From an uncultured Alphaproteobacteria bacterium (lineage in GTDB: Bacteria; Pseudomonadota; Alphaproteobacteria; HIMB59; GCA-002718135), in NCBI GenBank assembly GCA_902615745.1, contig CACMQB010000006.1, positions 1 to 64,000 on the forward strand: 64,000 nucleotides of DNA, in the 5' to 3' direction. Under the pieces are notes generated by a model, which did no database searches, was not told where the DNA came from, and worked only from the letters and a program-made list of their open reading frames with translations. A program made the position numbers and the translations under genes. Below are positions 26,296 to 34,388 of this stretch, in pieces (position 1 is the stretch's first letter; each line of letters begins with the position of its first letter).

Positions 26296-26901
26296 TTACT
26301 TACTTTTTAACCTAATCCATTTAATACAATCTTCAAGTCTATCATCTCCCCAAAATACTTCCTTACCTTGATATATAAACGAAGGACTTCCAAAAACTCC
26401 TTTTTTGTAGGCATATTCAGTATTGCTTAGATATTTATCCTTTATTTCCTGCTCATTAGCTTTCTTTATAGTTTCTTCTGGATCTAAGTTAAGCTCTTTA
26501 AATATTTCGTTTAAGTTTGGCTGCGTAGCTGGTTCTTTTCCTTGCTGAAACCATCTTTGATATGTTTTGTAAACATAATCAACTCCCCAACCTTCATTCA
26601 TTCCAAGAATTGCAATTTGATTTGCTAAATCAAATTCTTTTAATGGATATGGTGCTGGCACCTTAGCTTCAAAGCCATAAAATTTTGCTCGTCTTTCAAT
26701 ATCTCTCCACATGTAATCTGATTTTATTTTTTTGGCTGGTGGCGTGAATGGAATGTTATCCATATCCATCATAATTTTTCTTACACTAAAGGGATGCCAA
26801 TTAAATTTGATGTTTTCTTTTTCTGCAACCTCATTCAACCTATTGACTGTTAAATACGTATAAGTACTTCCTATTGAAAACCAAAAATTTACCTCTTCCA
26901 T
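26296..26901 (-). CDS. DsbA-family 2-hydroxychromene-2-carboxylate isomerase-like protein
   Basis: 201 residues with the GST-kappa/HCCA isomerase fold. It begins VNFWFSIGSTYTYLTVNRL, where a Ser takes the place of the DsbA active cysteine, and ends with KGVFGSPSFIYQGKEVFWGDDRLEDC, the conserved cis-Pro loop and C-terminal signature. Family members use glutathione to isomerise aromatic breakdown products, or act as general glutathione transferases. Another GST gene lies 26 bp upstream in the same unit. Confidence 0.88.
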   Translation of the reverse strand: MEEVNFWFSIGSTYTYLTVNRLNEVAEKENIKFNWHPFSVRKIMMDMDNIPFTPPAKKIKSDYMWRDIERRAKFYGFEAKVPAPYPLKEFDLANQIAILGMNEGWGVDYVYKTYQRWFQQGKEPATQPNLNEIFKELNLDPEETIKKANEQEIKDKYLSNTEYAYKKGVFGSPSFIYQGKEVFWGDDRLEDCIKWIRLKSK

Positions 26902-26927
26902 AAAATTACTTTATAAATTTTATATTT

Positions 26928-27779
26928 TTATTCAACAATTATTTTATCCGGTGTTGTATCGATATCAATACTTGGATCCCACGTAATACCACTTTTACCT
27001 GATCCAAATTTTGCACCTTTGTTTGTGAATGGAAGTTTGTATAATTCAGATTCAAAATATTTTTGCATTTTGGGAAGTTGTTTAAAGTTATTAAAAAAAT
27101 CTGAAATCAGAGGATATTTAAGCAACGCAAAAACATTATTTTTATCTGCATGTTCAACAAAATTATAATAAAGTAAAAACTCACAATAAAGATCTAAAGT
27201 ATCAAAAAGGTTAAAGTCTGGAGAAGAAATTTTATTACCTACTAAATATAATTTTGTTTTGCTTTTCTCTTTTGAAGAAAGCCAATGTTCAAATTTTTGA
27301 AGTTTACCAGAATTAGAATTTTCAAATGCAGTATTGTAAACTTCTTTAGCTGCTAATAATTCTTCATCTTTAGAATTAAAATGAGTGTAAGCAAATCTTG
27401 TTACAATTGATCTTAAATCTACAGTTTCTTGGAGTAACTGCTCACATTCCAGTTCTTCCTCTTGCGTCTCACCAAACATACCAAATTCTTTGCCCAAAAA
27501 AGTAAGACAGGTATTGGAATGAGATATTATGAATTCTTTATCATCCTTAAAATATTTTAAGTATGGCAAATTAATTAAACTATTTTTTTTCTTTAAATCA
27601 ATTTTATCATTATCATGCCATGAACTTCCCTCATATATAATCTGATTATTTTCTTCTTTAGGAAGTACTTTATAAATTTTTGCTATTAGAGGAACACCTG
27701 CATAAATAATCATTTGTCTTGATGCAGAGCCAAGTCCTTTTGTACTCCAATATCCTAGTGTAATTTTATTCACATCCAT
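26928..27779 (-). CDS. Glutathione S-transferase (Mu-like)
   Basis: 283 residues. The N-terminal thioredoxin-like domain begins ITLGYWSTKGLGSASRQMII, close to the start of Mu-class enzymes, where the Tyr activates glutathione. SHSNTCLTFLG matches the glutathione-binding S-N loop, and the C-terminal helical domain has the conserved SSPDFNLFDTL N-cap. The extra ~40 C-terminal residues after the usual end are unassigned. It is the first gene of a minus-strand unit with the HCCA isomerase-like gene, and diverges from a pair of alpha/beta-barrel genes. Confidence 0.82.
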   Translation of the reverse strand: MDVNKITLGYWSTKGLGSASRQMIIYAGVPLIAKIYKVLPKEENNQIIYEGSSWHDNDKIDLKKKNSLINLPYLKYFKDDKEFIISHSNTCLTFLGKEFGMFGETQEEELECEQLLQETVDLRSIVTRFAYTHFNSKDEELLAAKEVYNTAFENSNSGKLQKFEHWLSSKEKSKTKLYLVGNKISSPDFNLFDTLDLYCEFLLYYNFVEHADKNNVFALLKYPLISDFFNNFKQLPKMQKYFESELYKLPFTNKGAKFGSGKSGITWDPSIDIDTTPDKIIVE

Positions 27780-27976
27780 ATAAATTATAATTTAAATTAA
27801 ATATTATTTTATAATCATTCTAAATTTAATTTATAACTAAATCATAATAATTCTTTATTTTTTAGAGCTTTCTTGGAATAAAATACATCAAAAATATTAT
27901 TAAAAAAAAATATTTTTAATCTCTATGTAATAAACCCATAATAACCATCATATTGCAACTAACAAAGGAGGTAAAT

Positions 27977-28591
27977 ATGTTTGCAACATGGAAAATAAGA
28001 ACTGACTACGCAAATGCTGTAGATATTTTTGATAAAGTTTCGCCCTGGTTTAAAGAAAGTGGAGCTCGAATGACTAATGTTACGCATAATATTGGTGGTG
28101 ATGATAATACTTTTACTATCGTAGCAGGATTTGAGAGTTATGAAGCATTTGGAAAAAATGATGATGCTTGGGCTTCATCTCCAGAATGGTGGCAAAAAAT
28201 GCAGCCTAATTTTGTAAACAATCAATTAGTTGAAGCTGTTTATTTGACTGAATTGATTGGAAATATTAAAGGTGCTACTGAGCAAATGCCTGTTTGGGCA
28301 CATTTTGTTTTTAGTCATCCAGATGTGGATGCTATAAAAAAAAGTTTTGAAATTGATGAAAAACACTACATGTCAAATGGTGCATCAGGAATTGCAATTC
28401 ATAGAATGTTTGGTGATAGAAATAATCAATATTTATTTGCTGCAAGATTTAACAGTATGCAAGAATTAGGTAAGTGCATGGATGCTAGCCAAAATTCTCC
28501 AGATTATTGGGCAAGCCATAAAGATTATTATGCAAACTTAAATATTCATCTCAATTATAATTCTAGAGTAATTAGAAGAGATATTTATTAA
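27977..28591 (+). CDS. Uncharacterised protein with two alpha/beta-barrel-like repeats (tandem copy 1)
   Basis: About 204 residues from ATG 27977, chosen because AAAGGAGG stands five bases upstream; an earlier in-frame start at 27953 would include that site. I do not recognise a named family. The protein looks like two related halves: a first beginning FATWKIRTDYANA with AGFESYEAFGKNDDAWASSP, and a second beginning WAHFVFSHPDVDA with ARFNSMQELGKCMDASQNSP. This suggests a duplicated dimeric alpha/beta-barrel (ferredoxin-like) domain, as in EthD, NIPSNAP or GYD proteins. It is soluble and cytoplasmic. The next gene is a clear paralogue and both have unusually strong ribosome-binding sites, so high expression is likely. 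Confidence 0.7.
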   Translation: MFATWKIRTDYANAVDIFDKVSPWFKESGARMTNVTHNIGGDDNTFTIVAGFESYEAFGKNDDAWASSPEWWQKMQPNFVNNQLVEAVYLTELIGNIKGATEQMPVWAHFVFSHPDVDAIKKSFEIDEKHYMSNGASGIAIHRMFGDRNNQYLFAARFNSMQELGKCMDASQNSPDYWASHKDYYANLNIHLNYNSRVIRRDIY

Positions 28592-28603
28592 AAAGGAGGA
28601 AAT

Positions 28604-29230
28604 ATGATGATTGTAGCATGGAAATATAGAACAAACTTTGAAAATGCTTATGATTCTTTTGGAAAGATTTCTAAATTTCATAAAGATGCAGGAGCAGATT
28701 GGATTAATATGTTCATTACAACAGGTGCAGATAATGGATCTTTTATAACTGCAGTAGGCTTTGAAAATATGAAAGCATATGGAAAAATGGATGATATGTG
28801 GAATGCCCCAGATAGTGAAATGGATAAAATTATGGCAAATAATTTAAGTGATACCCATTTAATTGAAACATATAATCTAAATTTGATGGTTGGTAATATA
28901 GAAGCTGATCAATCACCTGAAGTTTTTTCAAATTTTATTTTTGAATGCGATGATGTTCAAGCTGTAAGAGATAGTCACGAAATTGATTGGAAATATTACA
29001 AAGAAGGTGGTTGTACAGGAATAGACATACATCGAATGAGTGGAGGTGATTATGCATCTAATAATACATTCATGTTTTGCGCCAGGTTTAAATCAATGGA
29101 AGACTTAGGAGCTAATCAGGATAAAATGGGAGAAAGTTCTTATGGCAAAGATCTTGCAGGCTATCATTCAAAAATTAAAATTATAAAAAATTTTAATGGT
29201 AGAAGTTTAAAATTTGAGAGGTTTAAATAA
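28604..29230 (+). CDS. Uncharacterised protein with two alpha/beta-barrel-like repeats (tandem copy 2)
   Basis: 208 residues, paralogous to the gene 12 bp upstream: MIVAWKYRTNFENAYDSFGK aligns with MFATWKIRTDYANAVDIFDK, and CARFKSMEDLGANQDKM aligns with AARFNSMQELGKCMDAS. It starts ATG-ATG at 28604 and 28607; the second fits the alignment with copy 1 and has better spacing from GGAGG (28595-28599). Function unknown. The neighbours (two GSTs, an HCCA isomerase-like protein, a GYD protein) suggest handling of reactive or aromatic metabolites, which is only inference. A strong terminator follows at 29326. Confidence 0.7.
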   Translation: MMIVAWKYRTNFENAYDSFGKISKFHKDAGADWINMFITTGADNGSFITAVGFENMKAYGKMDDMWNAPDSEMDKIMANNLSDTHLIETYNLNLMVGNIEADQSPEVFSNFIFECDDVQAVRDSHEIDWKYYKEGGCTGIDIHRMSGGDYASNNTFMFCARFKSMEDLGANQDKMGESSYGKDLAGYHSKIKIIKNFNGRSLKFERFK

Positions 29231-29325
29231 TCAAAACTTTTTATTGCTTTACAACAAAAGAGCATGGTGTAAGCTATGAAACATATATAATAGCTAGGCA
29301 AAAACAGAAGCTATTTCTAAAATAA

Positions 29326-29351
29326 AATTAGCGGACTTCAGTCCGCTAATT
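29326..29351 (+). terminator. Terminator-like perfect hairpin
   Basis: A 12-bp inverted repeat (AATTAGCGGACT at 29326-29337 and AGTCCGCTAATT at 29340-29351) with a 2-nt centre, so the tip must open to form a loop. It lies about 95 bp after the alpha/beta-barrel pair and 44 bp before tRNA-Thr. The following ACATTTCTTTT is a modest T-rich tail. It probably ends the upstream transcript. Confidence 0.65.
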
Positions 29352-29395
29352 ACATTTCTTTTCATTAAAAAATTTTGTGATATTACATAGATTGA

Positions 29396-29470
29396 GCTGA
29401 TATAGTATAATGGTTATTACAGGCCGTTGGTAACGGTCAGACCCAAGTTCGATTCTCGGTATCAGCACCA
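29396..29470 (+). tRNA. tRNA-Thr (anticodon GGT), CCA encoded
   Basis: 75 nt. Acceptor GCTGATA pairs with TATCAGC, followed by the discriminator A and an encoded CCA (29468-29470). Anticodon stem GGCCG/CGGTC holds loop TTGGTAA, anticodon GGT at 29429-29431. The ends (GCTGATATAG and TATCAGCACCA) match bacterial tRNA-Thr(GGT). Odd points: the D-arm GTATAATGGTTATTAC is of a type usually seen in Glu/Asp/Gln tRNAs, the variable loop is only four bases, and the T-stem has an A-C mismatch (CCAAG/CTCGG). DUF4174 gene follows 6 bp later. Confidence 0.88.
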
Positions 29471-29476
29471 TTCTTG

Positions 29477-29863
29477 ATGAAATATATTTTTACAGTACTA
29501 ATTTTATTTATTAATTTTGAAACAATGACTAAACAAATATCAGAACTCAATTGGAAAAAAAGATTGCTTGTTATATCTTATCAAAATGAAGATGATCTAT
29601 TATTTATTCAAACTACAAAGTTTATTTCCAATAATACATGTCAGATCGATGATAGAAATTTGGAAATAATTTTTTTTGAAAATTTTAAAAACAAACAATA
29701 CACAACACCGGATTTCATTGAAGATAAATATGGTATCTGGCTAATTGGTTATGATGGCAATATAAAAGATTATACGGAAGATGATAAAATATTTTTAGGG
29801 TTATTTGCTCTTATAGATATCATGCCTATGAGAAAAAATGAAATGATTGATGATAAATGTTAG
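29477..29863 (+). CDS. DUF4174 domain protein
   Basis: 128 residues from the ATG at 29477 (a TTG three bases earlier is less likely). The start MKYIFTVLILFINFETM looks like an uncleaved anchor or a signal peptide. The rest is a small thioredoxin-like DUF4174 domain: LNWKKRLLVISYQNEDD at the beginning and the diagnostic IGYDGNIKDY with FALIDIMPMRKNEM at the end. The family is common in alphaproteobacteria and lacks a redox cysteine pair; its role is unknown to me. It begins only 6 bp after tRNA-Thr, so it may share that transcript. Confidence 0.8.
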   Translation: MKYIFTVLILFINFETMTKQISELNWKKRLLVISYQNEDDLLFIQTTKFISNNTCQIDDRNLEIIFFENFKNKQYTTPDFIEDKYGIWLIGYDGNIKDYTEDDKIFLGLFALIDIMPMRKNEMIDDKC

Positions 29864-29873
29864 ATATCTAATA

Positions 29874-30272
29874 TTACATTTTTTTTAAATTATTTATTAT
29901 CAATAGTAAATTTAGAAGAGTGATTATCGAAAATAAAAATGCATTTATACTAATTGTTTGTAAGTTAGTTTCCCCTGGGCTGTTTGTTATGACATATCTC
30001 CAGAAATTAATTGATACTAAAAACTGTAATACGAAAATACAATAAATAAGAGGTGATTGTTTATCAATTCCTCTAAAAATAATAGTTATTAGTGCTACTA
30101 CAAAAGATAAAAAAATTATACCAATTATCTCAGATAATCCTGCAACTGCATGATTAAAGAAACCTAAATTATTTAAAGCAAATTCATCAGTGAATACAAG
30201 AAGTTGGATTGAATAGTATGAAAAAAAAATAATATTAATGACAATAATGAAAAGATCTATTTTTTTGATCAT
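29874..30272 (-). CDS. Hypothetical four-span membrane protein
   Basis: 132 residues with four predicted membrane spans (about 8-27, 48-68, 75-95, 108-128) and short polar loops. I do not recognise a family. The FNHAVAGLSEIIGIIFL segment in the second span has polar residues that might line a site. It is a single minus-strand gene between two plus-strand ones, converging on the DUF4174 gene with a 10-bp gap and diverging from a GST gene with 35 bp between starts. Confidence 0.6.
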   Translation of the reverse strand: MIKKIDLFIIVINIIFFSYYSIQLLVFTDEFALNNLGFFNHAVAGLSEIIGIIFLSFVVALITIIFRGIDKQSPLIYCIFVLQFLVSINFWRYVITNSPGETNLQTISINAFLFSIITLLNLLLIINNLKKM

Positions 30273-30307
30273 AACTGTGTATCATAGATCATAATAAAAA
30301 AATCAAT

Positions 30308-30964
30308 ATGGAAATTACGTTATACTATTTTAAAATACCTTTTTGGAGAGCAGAAGTAACAAGATTAGCTCTATTTATAGGCGATATTCCCTTCAAAGAT
30401 TATCGAGTAGAAGGAAAAGAAATAGATAACTTAAAAGGAATGGGATTATTGCCGAATAAACAAATAGCTCCTTTTAAACAATTGCCAGTATTAGATGTTG
30501 ATGGAAAAATAATTGCCCAAACAGGAGCAATTGCAAGATTTTGTGGAAAGTTATCAGGTTTATATCCAAAAAATAATGATTTTGAAGCAGCACAAATTGA
30601 TCAAATAATTGATGCGGCACAAGACATTAACTATCTGGTAACTCTGTCTGGCAGAGATAAAGAAAAGGAACGATTAGAATTAGCTAGAAAAATATTAGCA
30701 ACAAAACATTTACCAAAATGGTTTCAATTTCTTGAAAATTTACTTTCAGAAAATAAAGATTCTAATTTTTTTGTTGGTAACAAAATTTCTATTGCTGATT
30801 TAGCAATTTGGAGATTACTTGGATGGTTAAGTTCGGGCCTTTTAGATGGTGTTCCAGCTAACATATTAGAACCCTATGAGAAATTAAATAAATTGAGAGA
30901 AGAAGTGTATAAGCATCCAAAAGTTAATGAATGGATGCTTAAAACATATGGAAAAATAATTTAA
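30308..30964 (+). CDS. Glutathione S-transferase (Sigma-like)
   Basis: 218 residues. The N-terminal domain starts MEITLYYFKIPFWRAEVTRL, where Tyr6/Tyr7 is the likely glutathione-activating residue, and has the glutathione loop KQLPVLDVDGKIIAQTGAIARF (cis-Pro and Gln-Thr). The C-terminal helical domain contains FVGNKISIADLAIWRLLGW, the usual N-capping motif. It most resembles Sigma/Pi-like enzymes. It is the third GST-fold gene within 5 kb and converges with the GYD gene (8-bp gap). Confidence 0.88.
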   Translation: MEITLYYFKIPFWRAEVTRLALFIGDIPFKDYRVEGKEIDNLKGMGLLPNKQIAPFKQLPVLDVDGKIIAQTGAIARFCGKLSGLYPKNNDFEAAQIDQIIDAAQDINYLVTLSGRDKEKERLELARKILATKHLPKWFQFLENLLSENKDSNFFVGNKISIADLAIWRLLGWLSSGLLDGVPANILEPYEKLNKLREEVYKHPKVNEWMLKTYGKII

Positions 30965-30972
30965 ACTAATTC

Positions 30973-31293
30973 TTAAGTTTTTTTATAAGTTCCAGAGGCT
31001 TCCACTGCTTTTTTTACAGTACTAACCATATCAAATTTTGTATCTAAAATGATTAATTCATTTAACATTCCTGATTGTAAAGCTGTAACCTTCATGGCAA
31101 GCATTGATTCATAATCACCTTCTGCTGTAGCAATCATGTCAAAGTCACCTCTTACAAATTCTAAACTATGTAATTTACCTCCAGCTTTTTCAGCAGCACT
31201 TCCAACAATCGCTGCTCTATCTTGATCTGGATTACTCATATAACCTTTAACGTATTCTGGACTTAATTTTCCGATTAAATAAAATTTATTCAT
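30973..31293 (-). CDS. GYD domain protein
   Basis: 106 residues, a single dimeric alpha/beta-barrel-type domain of the GYD family. The diagnostic part is VRGDFDMIATAEGDYESMLAMKVTALQSG, the equivalent of the G-x-Y-D element, with LIGKLSPEYVKGYMSNPDQD at the start. The biochemical function of the family is unknown; many members are near stress or aromatic-compound genes. It stands alone, divergent from pdxJ by 74 bp, and has a good ribosome-binding site (AAGGAGTAAT). Confidence 0.8.
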   Translation of the reverse strand: MNKFYLIGKLSPEYVKGYMSNPDQDRAAIVGSAAEKAGGKLHSLEFVRGDFDMIATAEGDYESMLAMKVTALQSGMLNELIILDTKFDMVSTVKKAVEASGTYKKT

Positions 31294-31367
31294 ATTACTC
31301 CTTTAAATTTGATGTTATTGATTAGTAAAAATAATAAGTGAAGTTAAAATAAAAAAATTAATAAATT

Positions 31368-32102
31368 ATGACAGCTTTAAGCGTAAATGTGAATAAATTT
31401 GCTTTAGTGAGAAATGCAAGAGGTGCTGACTTACCAAACTTGATTGATATTAGTAATAAATGTTTAAACTTTGGTGCTAATGGAATTACAGTGCACCCTC
31501 GCCCTGATGAAAGACATGCAAAATTTTCTGACCTAGAGCCATTAAAAAATTTATTGGCAAAATTTGAAAATAAAGAGTTCAATATTGAAGGATATCCATC
31601 AGATTTTTTTGTTAAAAAAGTAATTGAGGTTAAACCAGATCAAGTCACGTTAGTGCCAGATCCACCCGGTGCATTAACCTCTTCATTTGGTTGGGATTGT
31701 CATGAAAATAAAGAATTTCTTCGAGATATCGTTAGTGAATTTAAAAAAAATAAAATTCGTGTTTCAATTTTTATAAATCCATCGATTAAAACATTGGAAA
31801 ATTTAGAAGTTATACAAACTGATAGAGTGGAACTTTATACATATGATTATGCTCATAATTTTATAGAGAATAAAGATACTGCCATAAAGTCCTATATAGA
31901 TGTATCAACATATTTAAAAAAAGAATTTCCTGAGATTAAATTAAATGCGGGTCATGATTTGAATTTGGAAAATTTAAAATTTTTCTTAGAAAATATTAAT
32001 GATATCAAAGAGGTTTCTATAGGTCATGCTCTGATCTGTGATACTTTTGAATTTGGTTTAGAAAAAACAATTAAAAAATATTTATCTCTAACAAAAAATT
32101 AA
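31368..32102 (+). CDS. pdxJ: Pyridoxine 5'-phosphate synthase
   Basis: 244 residues, TIM barrel that condenses 1-deoxyxylulose 5-phosphate with 3-amino-2-oxopropyl phosphate to give pyridoxine phosphate. Family features: RNARGADLPN (17-25), GITVHPRPDERH (about 40-51), FNIEGYPS, TLVPDPPGALTSSFGWD and the phosphate loop LNAGHDLN with SIGHALICD. It is the variant type that reads SVNVNKFA where the E. coli enzyme has NIDHIA, so the first active-site His is replaced by Lys, as in Bacteroidota-like PdxJ. The LysE exporter starts on the base after its stop codon. Confidence 0.93.
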   Translation: MTALSVNVNKFALVRNARGADLPNLIDISNKCLNFGANGITVHPRPDERHAKFSDLEPLKNLLAKFENKEFNIEGYPSDFFVKKVIEVKPDQVTLVPDPPGALTSSFGWDCHENKEFLRDIVSEFKKNKIRVSIFINPSIKTLENLEVIQTDRVELYTYDYAHNFIENKDTAIKSYIDVSTYLKKEFPEIKLNAGHDLNLENLKFFLENINDIKEVSIGHALICDTFEFGLEKTIKKYLSLTKN

Positions 32103-32720
32103 ATGACTTTTATCTTTTGGCTTCAATTTGCCTTTGTATGTATTGCTGGAGCCATGTCTCCTGGACCTAGTTTAGCATTAATTATCAGAAACAGTATTAC
32201 AGTTAATAGATTTGCTGGCATTCTGACCTCTATTGGTCACGGGATTGGTATGGGTGTGTACGCAATTTTTGCAGTAACTGGACTGATAATTATTTTAACA
32301 ACAAATGAAATACTATTTCAATTTATACAAATTATTGGAATTTTATTTTTACTATTTATAGGCTTCCAATTTCTTTTTAAAAAAAATCAAGAAATTGAAA
32401 ATATAAATAATCAAAAACATTTTAATTCATTCTTACAGGGTTTTTCTATAGCAATTTTAAATCCTAAAATTCTTATCTGGTTTTCAGCAGTATTTTCACA
32501 ATTTGTAAAAATAGATGCATCCTTTTTTTCACACTCAATTCTTGTCATTACTGCATCTGTAATAGATGGCATTTGGTATATTATAGTTACAGTTATAGTA
32601 ACAAGTTATGGAATGGGCAATTTTTTTCAGAGAAGAAAAAATTTTATTCAAAAAACATCGGGAATAATTTTAGTGTTAATTGGTATACTTCTAATTATAG
32701 ATTTCTTCCAAAACTCTTAA
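32103..32720 (+). CDS. LysE/RhtB-family amino-acid exporter
   Basis: 205 residues with six membrane spans. The opening WLQFAFVCIAGAMSPGPSLALIIRNS contains the SPGPS motif of the family, and NPKILIWFSAVFSQFV is the conserved fourth-span region. Members export lysine, homoserine, threonine or related compounds. It starts directly after the pdxJ stop codon, so the two are cotranslated. Its 3' end overlaps the convergent dipeptidase gene by 30 bp. Confidence 0.9.
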   Translation: MTFIFWLQFAFVCIAGAMSPGPSLALIIRNSITVNRFAGILTSIGHGIGMGVYAIFAVTGLIIILTTNEILFQFIQIIGILFLLFIGFQFLFKKNQEIENINNQKHFNSFLQGFSIAILNPKILIWFSAVFSQFVKIDASFFSHSILVITASVIDGIWYIIVTVIVTSYGMGNFFQRRKNFIQKTSGIILVLIGILLIIDFFQNS

Positions 32721-33773
32721 GATATTTTTACCCATAATTTTTTCAATTTCAGTATTTTTATATCCTCTTTTTTCTAAACTTTCTGTAATTATCATGTGAT
32801 CTAGACAATCATTCCATTTATTTGGCAAACAATCAAGACCATCATAATCACTGCCTATTCCAACATAATCTATACCTATTTGATTAATTACATACTCAAT
32901 ATGATCAACAAATATTTCAATACTCGGACATATATTTGCTAATTTTTTTTGAAGAAAATGTTGTTTTGCGATCCATTGAGATGTTTTGTTTGAATATTTT
33001 CTTTCAATAGAATTTAATTCATCAATATTTTTTTTTCTTTCTTTGGTTTCTCTTTCTTTAAAAGATTTATCAATGAAGAAAGGGTATGGATTAAGACCAA
33101 TCAAACCTTTTACTTTTTTAATAGCTTCAATTTGATCATCTTTTAAATTACGAAAATGAGGACACAAATTATACACGCTAGAATGTGAGGCTATAAAAGG
33201 TTTGGTACTTATTGATGCAATATCCCAAAAACTTTTCTCTCCAATGTGAGAAACATCAACTAACACATTATTATCTTGGCAAATAGAAATAACTTCTTTC
33301 CCAAATTCATTTAAGCCATGGCTTTTCAGCTTTGAAGAATTGTATGTCTCATCATAATTTGATGAAACCCATTCCAAAGAATGATTCCAAGTTGGGCCAA
33401 AATAGAAAAGACCCCTTTCAATAAAATGATATAAATTATTAATATCATTTTCTAAACCCTCTCCACCTTCCATTGAAATTGGAAGTATTAACTTATTTTT
33501 TTCTATTGCTTCATTAATGTCCGAGAGTTTTTTTGGAATGACAATTTCTTCATGTGATGAAATTCTTTCAATCTCATCATACATTCTATCGGCTCTTTTA
33601 AAAAAATTTGGTTCTTTAGCATTGCTAGAGACCCAAATAATTAAAATCTCTAAATCAATTTCAGATTTTAGTAACCTTGGTATGTCCGTATGCCCATGCG
33701 ATGTAAGTTTAGTAACATCTTCACCTTCAATAACTCTTTGCACAAGATCATTATGCAAGTCAGCAACAAACAT
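32691..33773 (-). CDS. Membrane dipeptidase (peptidase family M19)
   Basis: 360 residues, a binuclear zinc TIM-barrel enzyme related to renal dipeptidase. The metal ligands are visible: His7 and Asp9 in DLHND, Glu in SMEGGEG (about 121), His in DVSHIGEKS and His in IASHSSVY, and Asp in GIGSDYDG. Family members hydrolyse dipeptides, including D-amino-acid-containing ones. It has no signal peptide, so it is cytoplasmic here. It overlaps the LysE gene by 30 bp tail-to-tail and lies 4 bp downstream of the cyclophilin gene. Confidence 0.92.
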   Translation of the reverse strand: MFVADLHNDLVQRVIEGEDVTKLTSHGHTDIPRLLKSEIDLEILIIWVSSNAKEPNFFKRADRMYDEIERISSHEEIVIPKKLSDINEAIEKNKLILPISMEGGEGLENDINNLYHFIERGLFYFGPTWNHSLEWVSSNYDETYNSSKLKSHGLNEFGKEVISICQDNNVLVDVSHIGEKSFWDIASISTKPFIASHSSVYNLCPHFRNLKDDQIEAIKKVKGLIGLNPYPFFIDKSFKERETKERKKNIDELNSIERKYSNKTSQWIAKQHFLQKKLANICPSIEIFVDHIEYVINQIGIDYVGIGSDYDGLDCLPNKWNDCLDHMIITESLEKRGYKNTEIEKIMGKNILRVLEEIYN

Positions 33774-33777
33774 CTAA

Positions 33778-34344
33778 TTATTTTATAATCTCCATTTTAA
33801 TTATTTTATCTGGATCCGCAGGTGGCTCGCCTCTTGTGATATTATCAACATATTCCATACCTTCAATAACTTGAGCCCAAACTGTATATTGACCATCTAA
33901 AAAAGAGCAATCATTAAAACAAATGAAAAATTGACTATTGGCACTGTTTGGATTTTGAGCTCTTGCCATTGATACTGCCCCTCTTCCATGATTCTCAGAA
34001 GAAAATTCTGCCTCAATATCCGGAAGTTTTGATCCACCTGTGCCTGCTCTTGATAAGTTGAAATTATCATTACTTGAATTTCCAAATTCTACATCACCAG
34101 TTTGAGCCATAAAACCATCTATAACTCTATGAAAAACAACTCCATCATATTGTCCTTCTTCTATAAGTTGTTTGATTTGTTTTACATGTTTTGGTGCTAC
34201 GTTTGGTTTTGTCTCTATTACAACAACACCATCCTTAAGTGTCATATGAATAGTATCTTTCTTTTCATCAGCCATTGAAATCCCCCCTTTTAAGAATATT
34301 GAGAATATGAAGATGAAAATAAATAGTTTTTTAAGTTTATTCAT
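33778..34344 (-). CDS. Periplasmic cyclophilin-type peptidyl-prolyl isomerase
   Basis: 188 residues from ATG 34344 (a GTG at 34365 adds seven residues but is less likely). The start MNKLKKLFIFIFIFSIFLKG is a signal peptide with likely cleavage near SMA-DEK. The cyclophilin core has FHRVIDGFMAQTGD, RGAVSMARAQNPNSANSQFF (catalytic Arg in FHR and Gln-Phe-Phe) and FLDGQYTVWAQVIEGMEYVD. The tryptophan of the classic F-G-x-V end is here TVWAQV, as in prokaryotic PpiA/PpiB. It should speed proline isomerisation of envelope proteins. It diverges from the RidA gene with 44 bp between starts. Confidence 0.9.
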   Translation of the reverse strand: MNKLKKLFIFIFIFSIFLKGGISMADEKKDTIHMTLKDGVVVIETKPNVAPKHVKQIKQLIEEGQYDGVVFHRVIDGFMAQTGDVEFGNSSNDNFNLSRAGTGGSKLPDIEAEFSSENHGRGAVSMARAQNPNSANSQFFICFNDCSFLDGQYTVWAQVIEGMEYVDNITRGEPPADPDKIIKMEIIK

Positions 34345-34388
34345 ATTTGTTTTCTTTACCTTCACCCAAATTGTTTTATATATATGTA

